From positions 104,896,796 through 104,960,795 of the forward strand of contig NC_081412.1 of assembly GCF_030272615.1 (NCBI RefSeq): 64,000 bases of DNA. Direction: 5' to 3'. The notes below the pieces were generated by a model. It saw nothing but the letters and a program-made list of their open reading frames with translations, searched no databases and was not told the origin of the DNA. Source of the stretch: Cryptomeria japonica (taxonomy: Eukaryota; Streptophyta; Pinopsida; Cupressales; Cupressaceae). Of the stretch, positions 33,811 through 44,918 are shown piece after piece. The position numbers and the translations under genes were made by a program. The number at the start of each line of letters is the position of its first letter. Within the stretch, counting starts at the first letter, position 1.

Positions 33811-35304
33811 GCGGGAGCTTGCCATGAAGGAAGAAATGGACTCCTTATACAAAAATCGGACTTGGAAATTATGTAAGTTGCCTGTAGGTAAAAAGGCTCT
33901 ACAAAACAAATGGGTTTATAGGCTGAAAGAGGAAGATGGATGTAAACATAGATTTAAAGCCAGGATAGTCGTTAATGGATTTGCAAAGAAAAAGGGAATT
34001 GATTTTGCTGAAATGTTTTCTCTCAGTTGTTAAGATGACTTCTATTTGTATTGTGGTTGCTGAAGATTTGCATTTGGAACAACTAGATGTGAAAACTGCC
34101 TTTCTCCATGTTGATTTGGAGGAGGAGAAATATATGGAACAACCCCAAGGATTTGAGGTCAAAGATAAGGAGAAATTGGTGTGCAGATTGCTGAAGAGTT
34201 TATATGGCTTGAAACAAGCACCTCGATAATGGTACTTGAAATTTGATAGTTTTATGGCTGAGTAAGGCTACAACAGGTTTAATTCTGACCATTGTGTTTA
34301 TTTTAAGATGTTGTATAATGATAGCTACATTATTTTGTATTTATATGTTGATGACATGCTTGTAGCGAGGTCTAACATGGATCACATTAAAGAGTTAAAA
34401 CAACAGTTAGCAAAATCTTTTTCTATGAAAGAATTGGGGACAACAAAACAAATCCTTGGTATGAAAATTTGTAGAGATAGGCAAAAAAAATAATTGACTA
34501 TCTCAAGATGATTATGTTGAAAAGGTGTTGTAGATATTCCATATGGAGAATTCAAAAGTTGTTAGCACACCTTTGCCTAGTCATTTGAAATTGACTAAGG
34601 AGATGTGTCCAAAGACACAAGAGGAGAAAAACAAAATATCCAAGGTACCATATGCTTCATATGTAGGAAGTTTAATGTATGCCATGGTATGCACGAGACC
34701 GGATATTGTACATGATGTTGGAGTCGTAAGAAGGTATGTGAGTAATCCCATATTGGAGCATTGGAATGCAGTAAAATGGGTTCTTAGGTAGTTGAGAGGT
34801 ACATCCAATAAGCATTTATGTTTTGGGTGCTCTAATATTGATTCAGTAGGTTATGTAGACTCATACTTGGCAGGGGATATTGATACTAGGCAAAGTAATA
34901 CAGGTTATGTCTTTGTTGTCTATGGGACAATAGTGAGTTGGCTCTCCAGGTTGCAAAAGGTGGTTGCTTTAACCACCACAAAGGAAGAGTATGTAGTTGC
35001 AACAGAGGCAAGAAAAGAGATAATATGGCTGCAATATATCATGGAAGAATTGGAGAAAAGAGAGGCTAATAATTATTTATTTATAGATATCTACAGTGTC
35101 ATCCATCTTGCAAATAATTTTTCCTTGCATTCAAAGACAAAACACATACACTTGAGGTATCACTTCATTCAGTCAGTGTTGGATGATGAATAATTACGAC
35201 TGGAAAAGATATGTACAGATGAAAACCCAACAAATATGTTTACAAAGGCAGTGACAAGGGAGAAGCTGAGCTCCTCTTTAGCTTTGGTTGGTCTTCAAGA
35301 CTAA
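33811..35304 (+). pseudogene. Copia RT and RNase H, broken
   Basis: RT reads MDSLYKNRTWKLCKLPVGKK, WVYRLKEEDG, then [28 protein letters not shown] and an intact catalytic YVDDMLVARSNM (about 34336-34371). RNase H follows with YVDSYLAGDIDTRQSNTGYV, a TKEEYVVATEARKEIIWLQ block and SKTKHIHLRYHFIQSVLDD. The C-terminus MFTKAVTREKLSSSLALVG ends at a stop at 35302-35304. Stops or frameshifts lie near 34030, 34230, 34493, 34791 and 35193. The YVDD active site is preserved. Confidence 0.85.
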
Positions 35305-35436
35305 AAACAATAAAACAAAACAATAGAGTCTAGGATATTTCATTCTAGTCTGAGCTACAGGGTCAGTGGTGTTATGATCAATCTCCAAGTGGGAGATGAT
35401 ATGTTGTGGAGACTGATCAGTCTCCAAGTGGGAGAT

Positions 35437-35966
35437 TGTTGTTATATGGAGCCTAATCAGACTCGGAGGTTAAATTTTCCCTACTTCTATTGGCACAATT
35501 TTCCCCCATATTTTTTGACAGGGGTTTGGGGGTAGCGCCCCTAAGGTGGGGTCAAGGGGAAACACCCCTTGTGCGCTCCTTGTCATGATACAGGGCAGGG
35601 TCAAGGGGTAGTGCCCCGCAAGGCCAAAAAGACTTATTATTTTATAAAGGTGTCGAGTGTTATTTTTGTATTGGCTGACATGTTGCAACTGTAATTTTGT
35701 AACCAACATAAGTCTTGATAAAAAGGCTATGGGTTAGGTGTTTTCTGTAAAAAATTTTATAGCATTTTGCAACAGTATTGAGATGGTTGTAATCAGTTTT
35801 GATTTACTGGATAATAATATTGGACTCTCTGTTTGGTGGATGTAGCCCGAGATTGGGTGAACCACATTAAATATTATCTCTTTGTTGTTATTATTTCTAT
35901 GTTTTTCGTTCCTGTGTTAATATTTATCTATATATAATTGATAGTTTCTACATGTAATTCCTAACA
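35437..35966 (+). repeat. 3' LTR of the Tork-like copia
   Basis: It is preceded by CAAGTGGGAGAT (polypurine tract, repeated once more at about 35385-35397) and matches the 5' LTR. It has extra GGGGnnnnCCCC units between about 35527 and 35620. Confidence 0.9.
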
Positions 35967-36049
35967 ACTTGATTAAACTGGATGAGAGTGAATTTTTCCT
36001 TGAATAATTCTACCATATGCTTATAGGGAAGAATATTTCATCTTTTGTT

Positions 36050-36812
36050 TCATAGTCATCGCTCACTTGTTGGATGACTAGTTGAGAATCCCCATAGACC
36101 TATAGGTGTGTAATATGCCACTGAATTTTTATTTTGAGTCTAGTAACCAATTACTTGTATTCTGCAGTATTTTTGGTGCAATCAAAAGTGACTTGGTAAG
36201 ATTTTGGAATAGCATCACCTTGAGGGGTCACAAATAAGATAATTGTCGCCTAGCCAAATCTTGTGTGGGATCCATCAAAATACAATTGTCATTCATTAGA
36301 AGAGGTGACAACAAAGACTGATTCATCTAGAAAATTAGTCAGCATTGCATGATCATCTTGGATAGGTGCATCTGCAAGTTGATCAACTATAACTTGTCCT
36401 TTTTTTAAATTTTCGCTCAGTATATTCAATATCAAACTCGCTCTAGATCATTGACCCATTTCTCTAAATAACTAGTAAGAGATACTTTGCTAAGTAAATA
36501 TTTCAATGGATCATTCTTTGCTATTTACAATGTCTTATGATTTAGCATATAATGTTAGAGCTTTTTAACTGCAAATACCACTGCTAAGCATGCCTGCTTA
36601 ATGATAGAATAGTTTAGATCATAGCCTACTAGTGTCTGACTAATATAATAAAAAGCCTTCTTTTTGCCTTGTTTATCTTGTTGGGCCAAGAGAGCTCCTA
36701 GTGTTGTTTTAGTTGCAAAGATACTAAAATGAAAGGCTTTGCGTCTATAGGAAGTATTAGTAAAAGTGGTGACAAGAGATAATCCTTGAAAGCTTGGAAT
36801 GGCTGTAGACAT
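36050..36812 (-). pseudogene. Tat gypsy RNase H and second (archaeal-type) RNase H
   Basis: The first RNase H reads FSIFATKTTLGALLAQQD, KKAFYYISQTLVG and YSIIKQACLAVVFAVKKL (36812-36555), with further decayed sequence to about 36440. The second domain has FDGSHTRFG (36264-36290), NTAEYK (Glu position, near 36160) and VYGDSQLVIQQVS (36070-36100), the three acidic boxes of the plant aRNH. Stops occur after FDGSHTRFG, after NTAEYK and before VYGD. A dual RNase H arrangement is known from Tat/Ogre elements. Confidence 0.75.
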
Positions 36813-36895
36813 TGTTCAGTCCATTTAAAAACTACCCCTTTATGTAGAAAATGTCAAAAGGGGTGACAATTGTCCACCAACTGAGCTATGAACCA

Positions 36896-37684
36896 TCAAA
36901 TTGATTGTAACTTTCCTTGAAGACTCCTTAGTTGATAGAGATTTGATGGTGGAGGCATATCCATTATTTCTTTCACTTTTACAGTATCCACTTCAATACC
37001 TCTATAAGAAATGATATACCCTAATAGCTTGCCAACTGTTGCCCCAAAGACATACTTTTTTGGGTTGAGTATGAGCTTATATTGTTCCATTCAGTCAAAG
37101 ATCGGGCCTAGAATAGTAAGGTGACTATCTCTTGTTATTGATTTGCATAATAAGACATCCACTTAATCTTCCATCAAGGTATGCACTTAGTCATGGAAAA
37201 TTGTTGTCATGGCTCTTTGATATGTTTCTCCTATGTTTTTAAGGCCAAAAGGAATCACATTCCAATAGTAGATTACCCAAGCATACGTAAAGGTAGTTTT
37301 GTGTTGGTCTTCGAGAGCTATTATGGTTTGATTGTATCCGAAGAAACCATCCATTAGTGACAACATCTCATATCTAACTATAATGTCGACAATGATGTCA
37401 ATGTTTGACAGAGGAAAGTCTTCTTTAGGGCATGCTTTGTTTAAATCTGTAAAAGTAATGCAAATTCTTATGCTTCTAGTTTCTTTTCCAACTACTACTA
37501 AATTTGAGATCCATTCTGCATAATCAATTGGTCTTATAAATCCCACATCCAACAATTTCTTGAGTTCTTCTTTGACTAGTAGGGACACTTGTGGATGCAT
37601 TTTCCTTAGTTTTTGTTTGACATGCTTTGCACTTGGTTTTAGTGGCAAATGATGAAGAACTAGTTCTGGATCAAGGTCAAGCAT
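36896..37684 (-). pseudogene. Tat gypsy reverse transcriptase, dead
   Basis: Segment 37187-37684 reads LPLKPSAKHVKQKLRKMHPQ, then KKLLDVGFIRPIDYAEWISN, FTDLNKACPKEDFPL and IPFGLKNIGETYQRAM. The catalytic box, expected as EDYVDD, is ED-stop-VDV at about 37154-37170, so one Asp is lost and a stop is present. Segment 36896-37090 gives the thumb (LNPKKYVFGATVGKLLGYII). The lineage call rests on the sequence around KKLLDVGFIRP and on the second RNase H downstream. Confidence 0.85.
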
Positions 37685-37904
37685 GTTTGTGTAAGACCAT
37701 GCGAAATTGATTTTCTTCTAAAGGAAAAAGTTGACAAAGCCTATTCTCTCTTGTTTTGATAAAGAAGTAACAAAATGAATGACCCTAGGGTTGTCAAGTG
37801 TACCCAAATTTATTTGTTCAGTCATTTCCACAAGCAATGTTTATTTGTTCTGACTTGATGGGGGCATGTCTAATCTTCCACCTTTGGGTGCTTCAAGGAG
37901 GTTT

Positions 37905-38789
37905 TCACCCATAGGTACATCCTTTGTTTTTTATTTTTTTATGGTTAGAGGGTGCCTTATAGTTTTCACCCAGAGACCTATTCTTTTTATTTTTTTCTTT
38001 TTTATTTTCTTTTTCACTTTTGCAACTGGAAGACAGAGTTGATTCCTCAAAGTATGTTGTGGGATCCAAATCAATAGCAAATTCAAACTTATGATCTCCT
38101 TGCAGCATGCCTTCTCTAAGTTCCAAGAATTTTGCAATCGCCTCATCATTCTCAAAGAAATCTAACTTAAGTGGTCCTTGTTGGTCCCATTGGATAAGTT
38201 GTGGATATACAAGGGGTATGTTATCATTAGTTTCAAGGAAAGTTTTAGGGGAGATAGTGGAGACATAAAAGTTAGTGGTGTCACTATTTGAGCTACTCAT
38301 GTTAGATTTAGTACTTGGATCCCAAAATGACTGTATCCAAGCTTTAGAATTCTTTTTAGAAGGATTGGAGATTTCATGTTTGTCTTGCATAGTCAAATCA
38401 TCAGGGTCAATGAAGACATTATCTAGGCCATAGGAGTTGGAGGAATAAGAATCCCACTCCCATTCATTAGAGTCAGTTTTAGGATGGGTGTCCTTGAGTG
38501 TCATTTCATCATCAAAATCAAGCCCCTTTTCACACTCAGTCACTTTAGTAGATGAGGTTCTGATTCGCAATGGTACAAAACCTAAACCCAAAGTTCTATG
38601 TCCTATCCTAGGTATGGTAGGCTCCAATCTTCCTTTTTTGTCAGGTCCCAAACAATGACATCCATCATATCCCTTTTTTTGCATTATGGTAAACCCTTTG
38701 CCATATTGTTCTACTGGTAGTTTGACTAGTGGAGTGTCTGCTATGTCTTCTTCATCTTTATAAACCCATCCTAATACATAATCATCCAA
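37905..38789 (-). pseudogene. Tat gypsy protease-RT linker with G-patch-like segment
   Basis: This 294-codon segment is open without a stop, unusual for its surroundings. It starts in a part reading YGKGFTIMQKKGYDGCHCLG and then GRTEP-like and LGLGFVP blocks, resembling a G-patch (Gly-rich RNA-binding) motif. An acidic, Ser-rich middle follows, and a very Lys-rich end (about 37930-38010). It sits between protease and RT, where Tat-group and some retroviral polyproteins have variable or G-patch-like segments. The assignment of the motif is by eye and the role is inferred. Confidence 0.5.
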
Positions 38790-38805
38790 AGTTTCTTTGT
38801 TTAGT

Positions 38806-39190
38806 TCACCTCACTTTGTGAATGTAGTGGGGTGTTGATATTGGATGATTGTATTGGATTCCTTTATCAATAAATGTCTTTCCATGTGATTTAGGTGACA
38901 TAAGTAGCTTTCTAATAAGGAATGTTTGGGACATAGAATATTCTCCACAACCTTGATCTTGTATTTTCATCTTACCTTTGACAGATTCTAACAATGCATC
39001 ACAATCCACATCATTAGGTGAAGGAACCTCTTTGTTTACTAGCACTTGTTGTGGAGTATCCTTCAAGTTAGTACAAAATTGGAATGGATTACGATCCCCT
39101 AGAATTATTATCTCAGTTCCATTGGATGAAAAATTTAGACACTGGTGATAGGTTGAAGGAACCGCTTTCATTGCATGAATCCATGGATGA
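38806..39190 (-). pseudogene. Tat gypsy protease C-terminus
   Basis: It reads GHPWIHAMKAVPSTYHQCLN, the motif just after the protease flap in this lineage (family G-R-P-W-I-H), followed by LGDRNPFQFCTNL. The catalytic D-T/S-G region would lie beyond 39190 and is absent, because the sequence switches to a copia LTR there. It is open for about 120 codons. Confidence 0.7.
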
Positions 39191-39191
39191 C

Positions 39192-39389
39192 CTTGGGCTT
39201 TCCTTGTATATTTGGTGTTATGTGTTGTGTAACCTTGTGTGTTTGCATTTGATCGCTTTCCCTATCTCACTAGTATATCCTCCTTGTGTCTAATTTGCTA
39301 ACCGGTACTAAGAGTTTGGTTTAGAAGGTATAGAAAATTGGGAACCACTGATTCACCCCACCTCTTAGTGGTAAATTGTGTTTAATAAT
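39192..39389 (+). repeat. 3' part of a copia LTR
   Basis: The remnant shows the usual LTR end order: TTTGGTGTTATGTGTTG, ACCGGTACTAAGAG, CACTGATTCACCCCACCTC (C-tract motif, 39347-39362) and GTGTTTAATAAT just before a PBS. The front of the LTR is missing; at 39190 it abuts the Tat protease on the other strand. Confidence 0.65.
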
Positions 39390-39401
39390 TGGTATCAGAG
39401 C
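39390..39401 (+). promoter_or_regulatory. Primer-binding site (iMet tRNA)
   Basis: TGGTATCAGAGC directly after the LTR remnant. It marks the start of a copia internal region. Confidence 0.85.
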
Positions 39402-39460
39402 CTAGGTTCCTGGTTAGATAATATTTTTCTATCTTGGGATGATTCTGGTCTTAGAACACA

Positions 39461-39620
39461 ATGGCAAGAAATGAGTCCTCCTCCTCTTCTAAAGCTCTTG
39501 TGTTTGATGGAACCAACTGTTGTTCACCAAAACTGGTTCGCCCAAGTACACCTGCAATCCTTCTATGAATGGCAAATTTTGGTCTATGAAACACATCAGG
39601 ACTTGAACAACATAACATAG
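39461..39620 (+). pseudogene. Start of a copia gag, truncated
   Basis: From ATG at 39461 it reads MARNESSSSSKALVFDGTNC, the usual copia Gag beginning (xFDGTNY/F), 60 bases after the PBS. A frame change then gives GKFWSMKHIRT followed by stops. No further gag or pol is found downstream. Confidence 0.6.
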
Positions 39621-40820
39621 GACCCTAATTGATCCTCTTGCACTTCAGGTTCTGCTAGACCTAGGGGGGTACACCCTTTTGATGCATGAAATCAACTCAT
39701 TACACACTTATGACCGCATCAAACAATAAGCAGATAGATCATTTCACAAGCCCAACAAGTTAGGAAACACTACAGATTGGCTAGATCTGTACAAACAATA
39801 GATGAACTAGAGCTTGGAATGAAAGGAACACAACCCCTAAACACAAAGGGAAATAGATTTTCTTTAAATGTATAAATCTGAAACTATCCCCAAATATTTC
39901 AAAGACCAGTGCCTTGCTCATTGGGTATGGGGTCACACACAAAACTGTAAATGTGTATCCTAGCTACAAATTTGTTTTCCTTAAACAATATTCCTACATC
40001 AATACCTTATACCAATGCATTACTTGATTCATTCACAAAATTATCAGATCTGAGACACATATTCCATTTATTCATGACTAATTACAGAATTTAAAACCTT
40101 CATTGAAAGATACCTACAAACAGTCACAACAATCTCCTAGAAATTGACAAATTCCATCCTCCTTCAGGATTCAATTTATAACAATGAAATACATGCCTAG
40201 AGACAACATTGTGTGGAATTTCCTCATGTCTGACACAAGTAAGACCTGCAACTAGAAAAAACATCTCCAATACTGCAATGTAACCTCTATACCCTGAACA
40301 AGAACCATAGAGTTTTACAAACTTGGGTCAAGAAATTCAAAACTGGAAGCCATGAAATCTGGAGCACTTCCTCCAAAATTATGGAACCCTTACAATTGAG
40401 AAGAAATGGCAATATGAAGGAGAGGGAAAAAGATCAGATTTCATCAGAACAAGCTATGTGTCTTCCTTCCCTAACTGAATTTCATTTCCTTCCTGTGGAA
40501 ACTGCTCTCGAAATATCTGATTTTTGTTGAAACAAACTTCATAACTGCATTCCTCATTCCGACTCATTCTGAGAGCTATCTGATGATATATAATACTTGC
40601 ATATTTGGCCAAACATTAACTTCTGGGCTAATTAATCCTTTTTATGTGCACCATCATTTAAATTTTTGGATTTTACACTATAGCTAAAACTATGTCATTA
40701 ACTTTGATTTTTCATCCATTTTACTCCTCACACCCTACCACATGGCAGCATGCGATTCGTTGACAAGGTCCACTAGGATGACACCTCACTGATTTGCCAC
40801 TTGGACTGCCATGTCACCGC
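39621..40820. other. Non-coding stretch left of the main copia
   Basis: I see no gene. The DNA after 40680 is rich in CCACnTG/CACCT words and continues, across the copia insertion, into the similar DNA at 48494. The frame 39378-39620 overlaps the gag remnant and is not separate. Confidence 0.5.
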
Positions 40821-42392
40821 TGTTGGTATTACAATGAGTTTGTTGGTATGATGATATTGAGAAGGTTGTTGGAGATTGATGATATAATTGATAAAGGATG
40901 ATTATTGTCTTAATGATATTATTATTTTGTCATTGATGTCAAGCAATTGATTTTTTGATTCAGTATGATGTTGCCATATCTTAAAGAGTATGTTTTGATG
41001 AGTATAAAGATGTCGGTAAGTGGCATGGAAAGAATGTGAAAATGAAGGGGAGTAATAAGTTATTCAATGGGCAACTATTACCGAGTTAGACAGTGATGAG
41101 ATTATGTTACTTTGATTGTTTTGATATCTTATATATGTGTATTCGAAGACTGAATAAGAAGGAGAAAAGATTTCATGCAATAGAATGAGTAAAGGTTTGA
41201 TATTGTTCTATTTTACCGAGCAAGGAGCTAGTCGGTAAACACCAAGGTTATCAGTGTCGGTTAAAGAAGAAAGAAGTTACTGAGTGTCATCAACAAGCAA
41301 AGCTACCAAGACAGTAACCGAGACAAATACAGAATGTCTACCGAGTAAAGTTTAGTATTTACCGAGTATCAACTGAGTAGTAACATAATGCATTGGATGA
41401 ATAAATACATTATTAAATGAAGGATGCCAATGAGTTGGAGATTTATAGTAGATTGGAATGTCATGCAAGAAGTTTGTTAAGGATCAATGGCAATGAAAAT
41501 TCAAGAGTTAGATCTATGACACAGAATGAATGGTCATAACCAAGCACAAGTACCAAGGAAGGAACACAAGTTTCAAGGTAAGATAAAACATTTTTCAGTT
41601 CGAAGGATTCAATGAACCTAGTCAAGTTTGTAGATCTGATGGCTAAGATTAATCATGGGAAATGTGATTAAGGAGATTAAGCGGTTAGGAATTGCTTATA
41701 AATAAAGAAAATTTGATGAACAATGTATGCGGGCAAATAGAAGAGCAGTGATACTGCAGAGGTGATTACTGAGTACAGAAGATTGAATATCTGATTGAAG
41801 AACAGATTGAGAAGCCCAGTAAGGAGGAAGATAAGTCTTATGACAAGATTATTTTGAGCACATAGAGTTTTCTTTAACATTTCAGATGTGAAGTTGCAGA
41901 TATATTTTATTACTGTTATTTATTTTTGTAAGTGATAGGAAATCTCTTAATCGAGTGGACCTAATAGTCTTATTTGTAAATCCTCTAGTAAGGTAATATT
42001 TTTAATGAGTGTTTGAAATCCTTTGACAAAGTCACTTCTAACAAAGTGCAAGATTCTGATAAATTTGAGGGAAATCCCTTGATCGGGTCACATCTAGCAA
42101 TATGTTTATGTAATCTTTAACAAGATTGGCTTTTAACCGAGCACACTCTAGAAGAGTATATTTTCTTAGTGTGTCCAAAATCCCACAATGGTTTTTCCCT
42201 ATTTGGGTTTCCACATTAAATCTAGTGTTAAATGTGTTTTGATGTTTCAAGTTTATCAGTTTATGAGTTTGAATGATTTATAGTCATAGTTGCATATCAA
42301 GTAAGTTCTACCGAGGTTGAATCTGAAGAATATTTTGAATTGTAAGTGTATCTTGTTCACCCCCCCCACCCCCCCCTCTCATCTAACTATCA
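40821..42392 (+). repeat. 5' LTR of the 40.8-48.5 kb copia
   Basis: It is 1572 bp. It includes a possible TATA box (TATAAATAAAG, about 41697-41707) and the C-tract motif CACCCCCCCCACCCCCCCCTC near its end (about 42359-42379). ACCGAG words are scattered through it. Confidence 0.9.
41697..41707 (+). promoter_or_regulatory. Putative LTR TATA box
   Basis: TATAAATAAAG in the 5' LTR, conserved in the 3' LTR near 47820. It would mark the U3/R boundary, though no transcription start is shown. Confidence 0.4.
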
Positions 42393-42394
42393 AT

Positions 42395-42406
42395 TGGTAT
42401 CAGAGC
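42395..42406 (+). promoter_or_regulatory. Primer-binding site (iMet tRNA)
   Basis: TGGTATCAGAGC begins two bases after the LTR end. Confidence 0.9.
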
Positions 42407-42453
42407 TAGAACTCTGAAAAAAAGTTTAAAGGAACTTAAGGCAAGATCCGAAG

Positions 42454-43800
42454 ATGTATAAAAGGGATGCACCAAAGTTGAACAAGTCAAGTTTCTCCAC
42501 ATGGCAGAAAAGGATGAAGTTGCACTTATTAGGAATTGGAGAATATGCAACATATTATCTGGAGAATGATTACATTGCACCTAGCACCTACCCAATGACA
42601 ATGGAAGAGATAAAGGCAAAGCAAGAACATATTCAAGCAATGATTGAAATAACATCATCACTGACTGACTCAGAGTTTAATGATCTAGAAGGTTGTAATG
42701 ATGCCAAAGCTATATGGAATAAACTTATATCTGTGTATGGTGGTGATGAACATGTTCAAAGATAAAAAGTAGACAGTCTAAGAGGACAACTTGAATCCAT
42801 GAGAATGAATGAAAGTGAGAACATAATCCAATCCAGTACAAGGTTAAAGGAAACTGTCAATCAAATCAAAGGAGCAGGAGGAACTATTGAAGAAAAGGAT
42901 GTAACAAGTAAGTTGCTAAGAACACTTCTACTTACTTATGCCATTGGAGTCTCTACAATTAATGAATTAAGGTCTATACCAAACATGCCAGTCTCTTTGG
43001 ATCCTACTGTAAGCTACATGCTTTTGAGTTAAGTAGTTTTGATAACAGTGGGTCTTCGGTAAACAAAGTTGAATCTGCATTCAACTCTTTTCATCTTGAT
43101 GAATCTAATGATTACAATGATAGAATGTATAAATATGCTGAAGGAAATCACAGTGGAGCAAGTGAGAGATTTTGCAAAACATGGAAGAAGTACACAAACT
43201 ATATGAGGAAATCAAAAGCAAGAAGAGTTTGAAGCATTATTGGCTAGAAGGTTACCGAGAGGCAAAGGTAAGTATAAAGGAAAGTTACCTTTGAAATGTT
43301 TTAACTGTGATAAAATTGGACATATGGATTTTAACTGTCCTGACAAAGAATCTAGTGAAAAGAGAGAATACCGAGATGATAGACAGAAAGACAACCAATA
43401 CAGAGGGCACCGAGACTTCAGAAGGAGAGATAGAAAGACATGCCTAGTAGTTGATGAGGAATCCAATGATGAAAAATCTGATGGGATTGAGACAGAGGAA
43501 GTTGTATATGTGGCTATCAAAGATGGATCAGATGAAGAAAGGTATGAAGAAAAAGCCTTAATATCACACATAAATAATAATGATTCTTGGATCATAGATA
43601 GTGGATGCTCACATCACATGATAGGTGATAAACACAAGTTTGTTAAATTAGAAGATTATGATGGAGGTTATGTAAGATTTGGTAATGATGCACCATGTCT
43701 CGTGAAAGGTAAAGGTTCTATCACACTTCTTGACAATGCTAAATGTGATGATGTATATTGGGTTGAAGGTCTAAAATACAATTTGTTGAGTGTAGCATAG
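42454..43800 (+). pseudogene. Copia Gag and protease, broken
   Basis: Gag begins at ATG 42454 (MYKRDAPKLNKSSFSTWQKR) and runs to an in-frame TAA at 42763. It goes on in the same frame at 42799-43032, then shifts near 43027. The zinc knuckle CFNCDKIGHMDFNC lies in 43240-43800 and has all CCHC residues. Protease follows in the same segment, with WIIDSGCSHHMIGDKHKF (D-S-G intact, about 43588) and YWVEGLKYNLLSVA at its end. The start was chosen because it follows the PBS at 42395 and opens the conserved Gag N-terminus. Confidence 0.85.
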
Positions 43801-44918
43801 CTAAACAATACAAGATATCGAATAGAATTTTAGAAAGGAATTGTCAAAGTTCATGACAAACATGGAAAGTTGGCTGCTATCGGGACTCAAACAAGAGGTA
43901 ATACATTTCATCTTGACTCAACTCAGAATAATTGTCTGTATACAAAAATAGAAGATACCTGATTATGGCATAAAAGGTTTTGTCATGTAAATTTTGATAA
44001 CCTGATCAAAATAAGTAAGAAGCACCGAGTAAGAGGTCTACCGAGCTTGGAAAAACCTGAGAATGCAATATGCCGAGGATGCCATATGGGTAAGATTAAA
44101 AAATCAAGCTTTACAAGTAAGTCTTATAGTTCTAAAGGAATTTTAGATCTTGTACACACTAATCTTTGTGGTCCTATGAAAGTTCAAAGTTATTATGGTG
44201 ATAAATACTTCATATTATTTGTGGATTATTACTCAAGGATGATGTCAGTTATGTTTTTAAAATAGAAATCAGAAGCCTTTCAAATGTTCAAATGGTATAA
44301 GGCAAGAGTTGAAAATGAAACAGGAAAACATTTGAAATGTCTAAGATCTGATAGAGGAGGAGAGTTCATTTTAGATGATTTAACTTATTCTGAAATGATC
44401 ATGGTATAAAGAGACAAGTGTCTGCACTGAGAACACCACGACAAAATGAGATAGTTGAAAGAAGAAACAGATCAATTGTAGATTGTGCTAGAACCTTGAT
44501 GATAGAGAAGAGAGTAACTCAAATATTTTGGAGAGAAGCAATAAGCACTACAGTTTACACCCTAAACTGAGTACAACTAAAGAAAGGAACCATGAAGACA
44601 CCGTATGAAATCTGGTATGAAAAGAAACCAAATGTAAGTTATTTTAAAATATTTGGAAGTAGATGTTATGTTCACAAAGATGACAAAAATGGAAAATTTG
44701 ATCAGAAAAGCAAGGAAGGAACATTTATTGGTTATTCCTCTAGGAGTAAAGCATTTAAATGTCTGATCAAATCATCTAAAAAAATAGTGGAAAGTGCAAA
44801 TATGAATTTTGATGAATTTGCAGAAAGGAATGATGAAGGAAACTCCAAAGAACCAGAAGATTATGAAGAGTTTGTATATTTACAACTGAGAAGTTTTACC
44901 GAGAAAGCCGATGAATAA
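43801..44918 (+). pseudogene. Copia integrase, broken
   Basis: The HHCC finger reads LWHKRFCHVNFDNL, then CRGCHMGKIKK. The core has LVHTNLCGP where the family has HSD/HTD, so the first catalytic Asp is Asn. The second box is SDRGGEF and the third is NEIVERRNR near 44450. The C-terminal part is at 44592-44918 (YFKIFGSRCYVHKDDKNGKF). Stops occur at 44264, 44407 and near 44570. Confidence 0.85.

Larger units (their letters stand above)
30836..35966 (+). mobile_element. Tnt1/Tork-like Ty1/copia element with perfect target duplication
   Basis: This 5131 bp element has LTRs at 30836-31341 and 35437-35966, both TGTTGTTATATGGAGCC at the start and CTAACA at the end. PBS is at 31344-31355 and the polypurine tract at about 35424-35436. 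The flanking 5 bp are identical, ACTTG (30831-30835 and 35967-35971). Gag, protease, integrase, RT and RNase H follow the copia order. Protease WVLDSGASFHAT-type and YVDDMLVARS RT boxes resemble Tnt1/Tork. Stops and a few frameshifts disable it. It sits inside the Tat integrase. Confidence 0.9.
23900..39190 (-). mobile_element. Tat-lineage Ty3/gypsy element, split by two insertions
   Basis: Minus-strand pieces in order are protease end (39190-38806), linker (38789-37905), RT (37684-36896), RNase H (36812-36440), a second archaeal-type RNase H (about 36300-36050) and integrase (35967-35990, 30835-29521, 24042-23930). A second RNase H between RNase H and integrase is typical of the plant Tat group. 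The element is interrupted at 24043-29520 and at 30836-35966. Gag, the 5' LTR and the start of protease are lost at 39190, where a plus-strand copia LTR begins. No 3' LTR is seen; 23500-23900 looks like its AT-rich 3' untranslated region. Confidence 0.8.
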
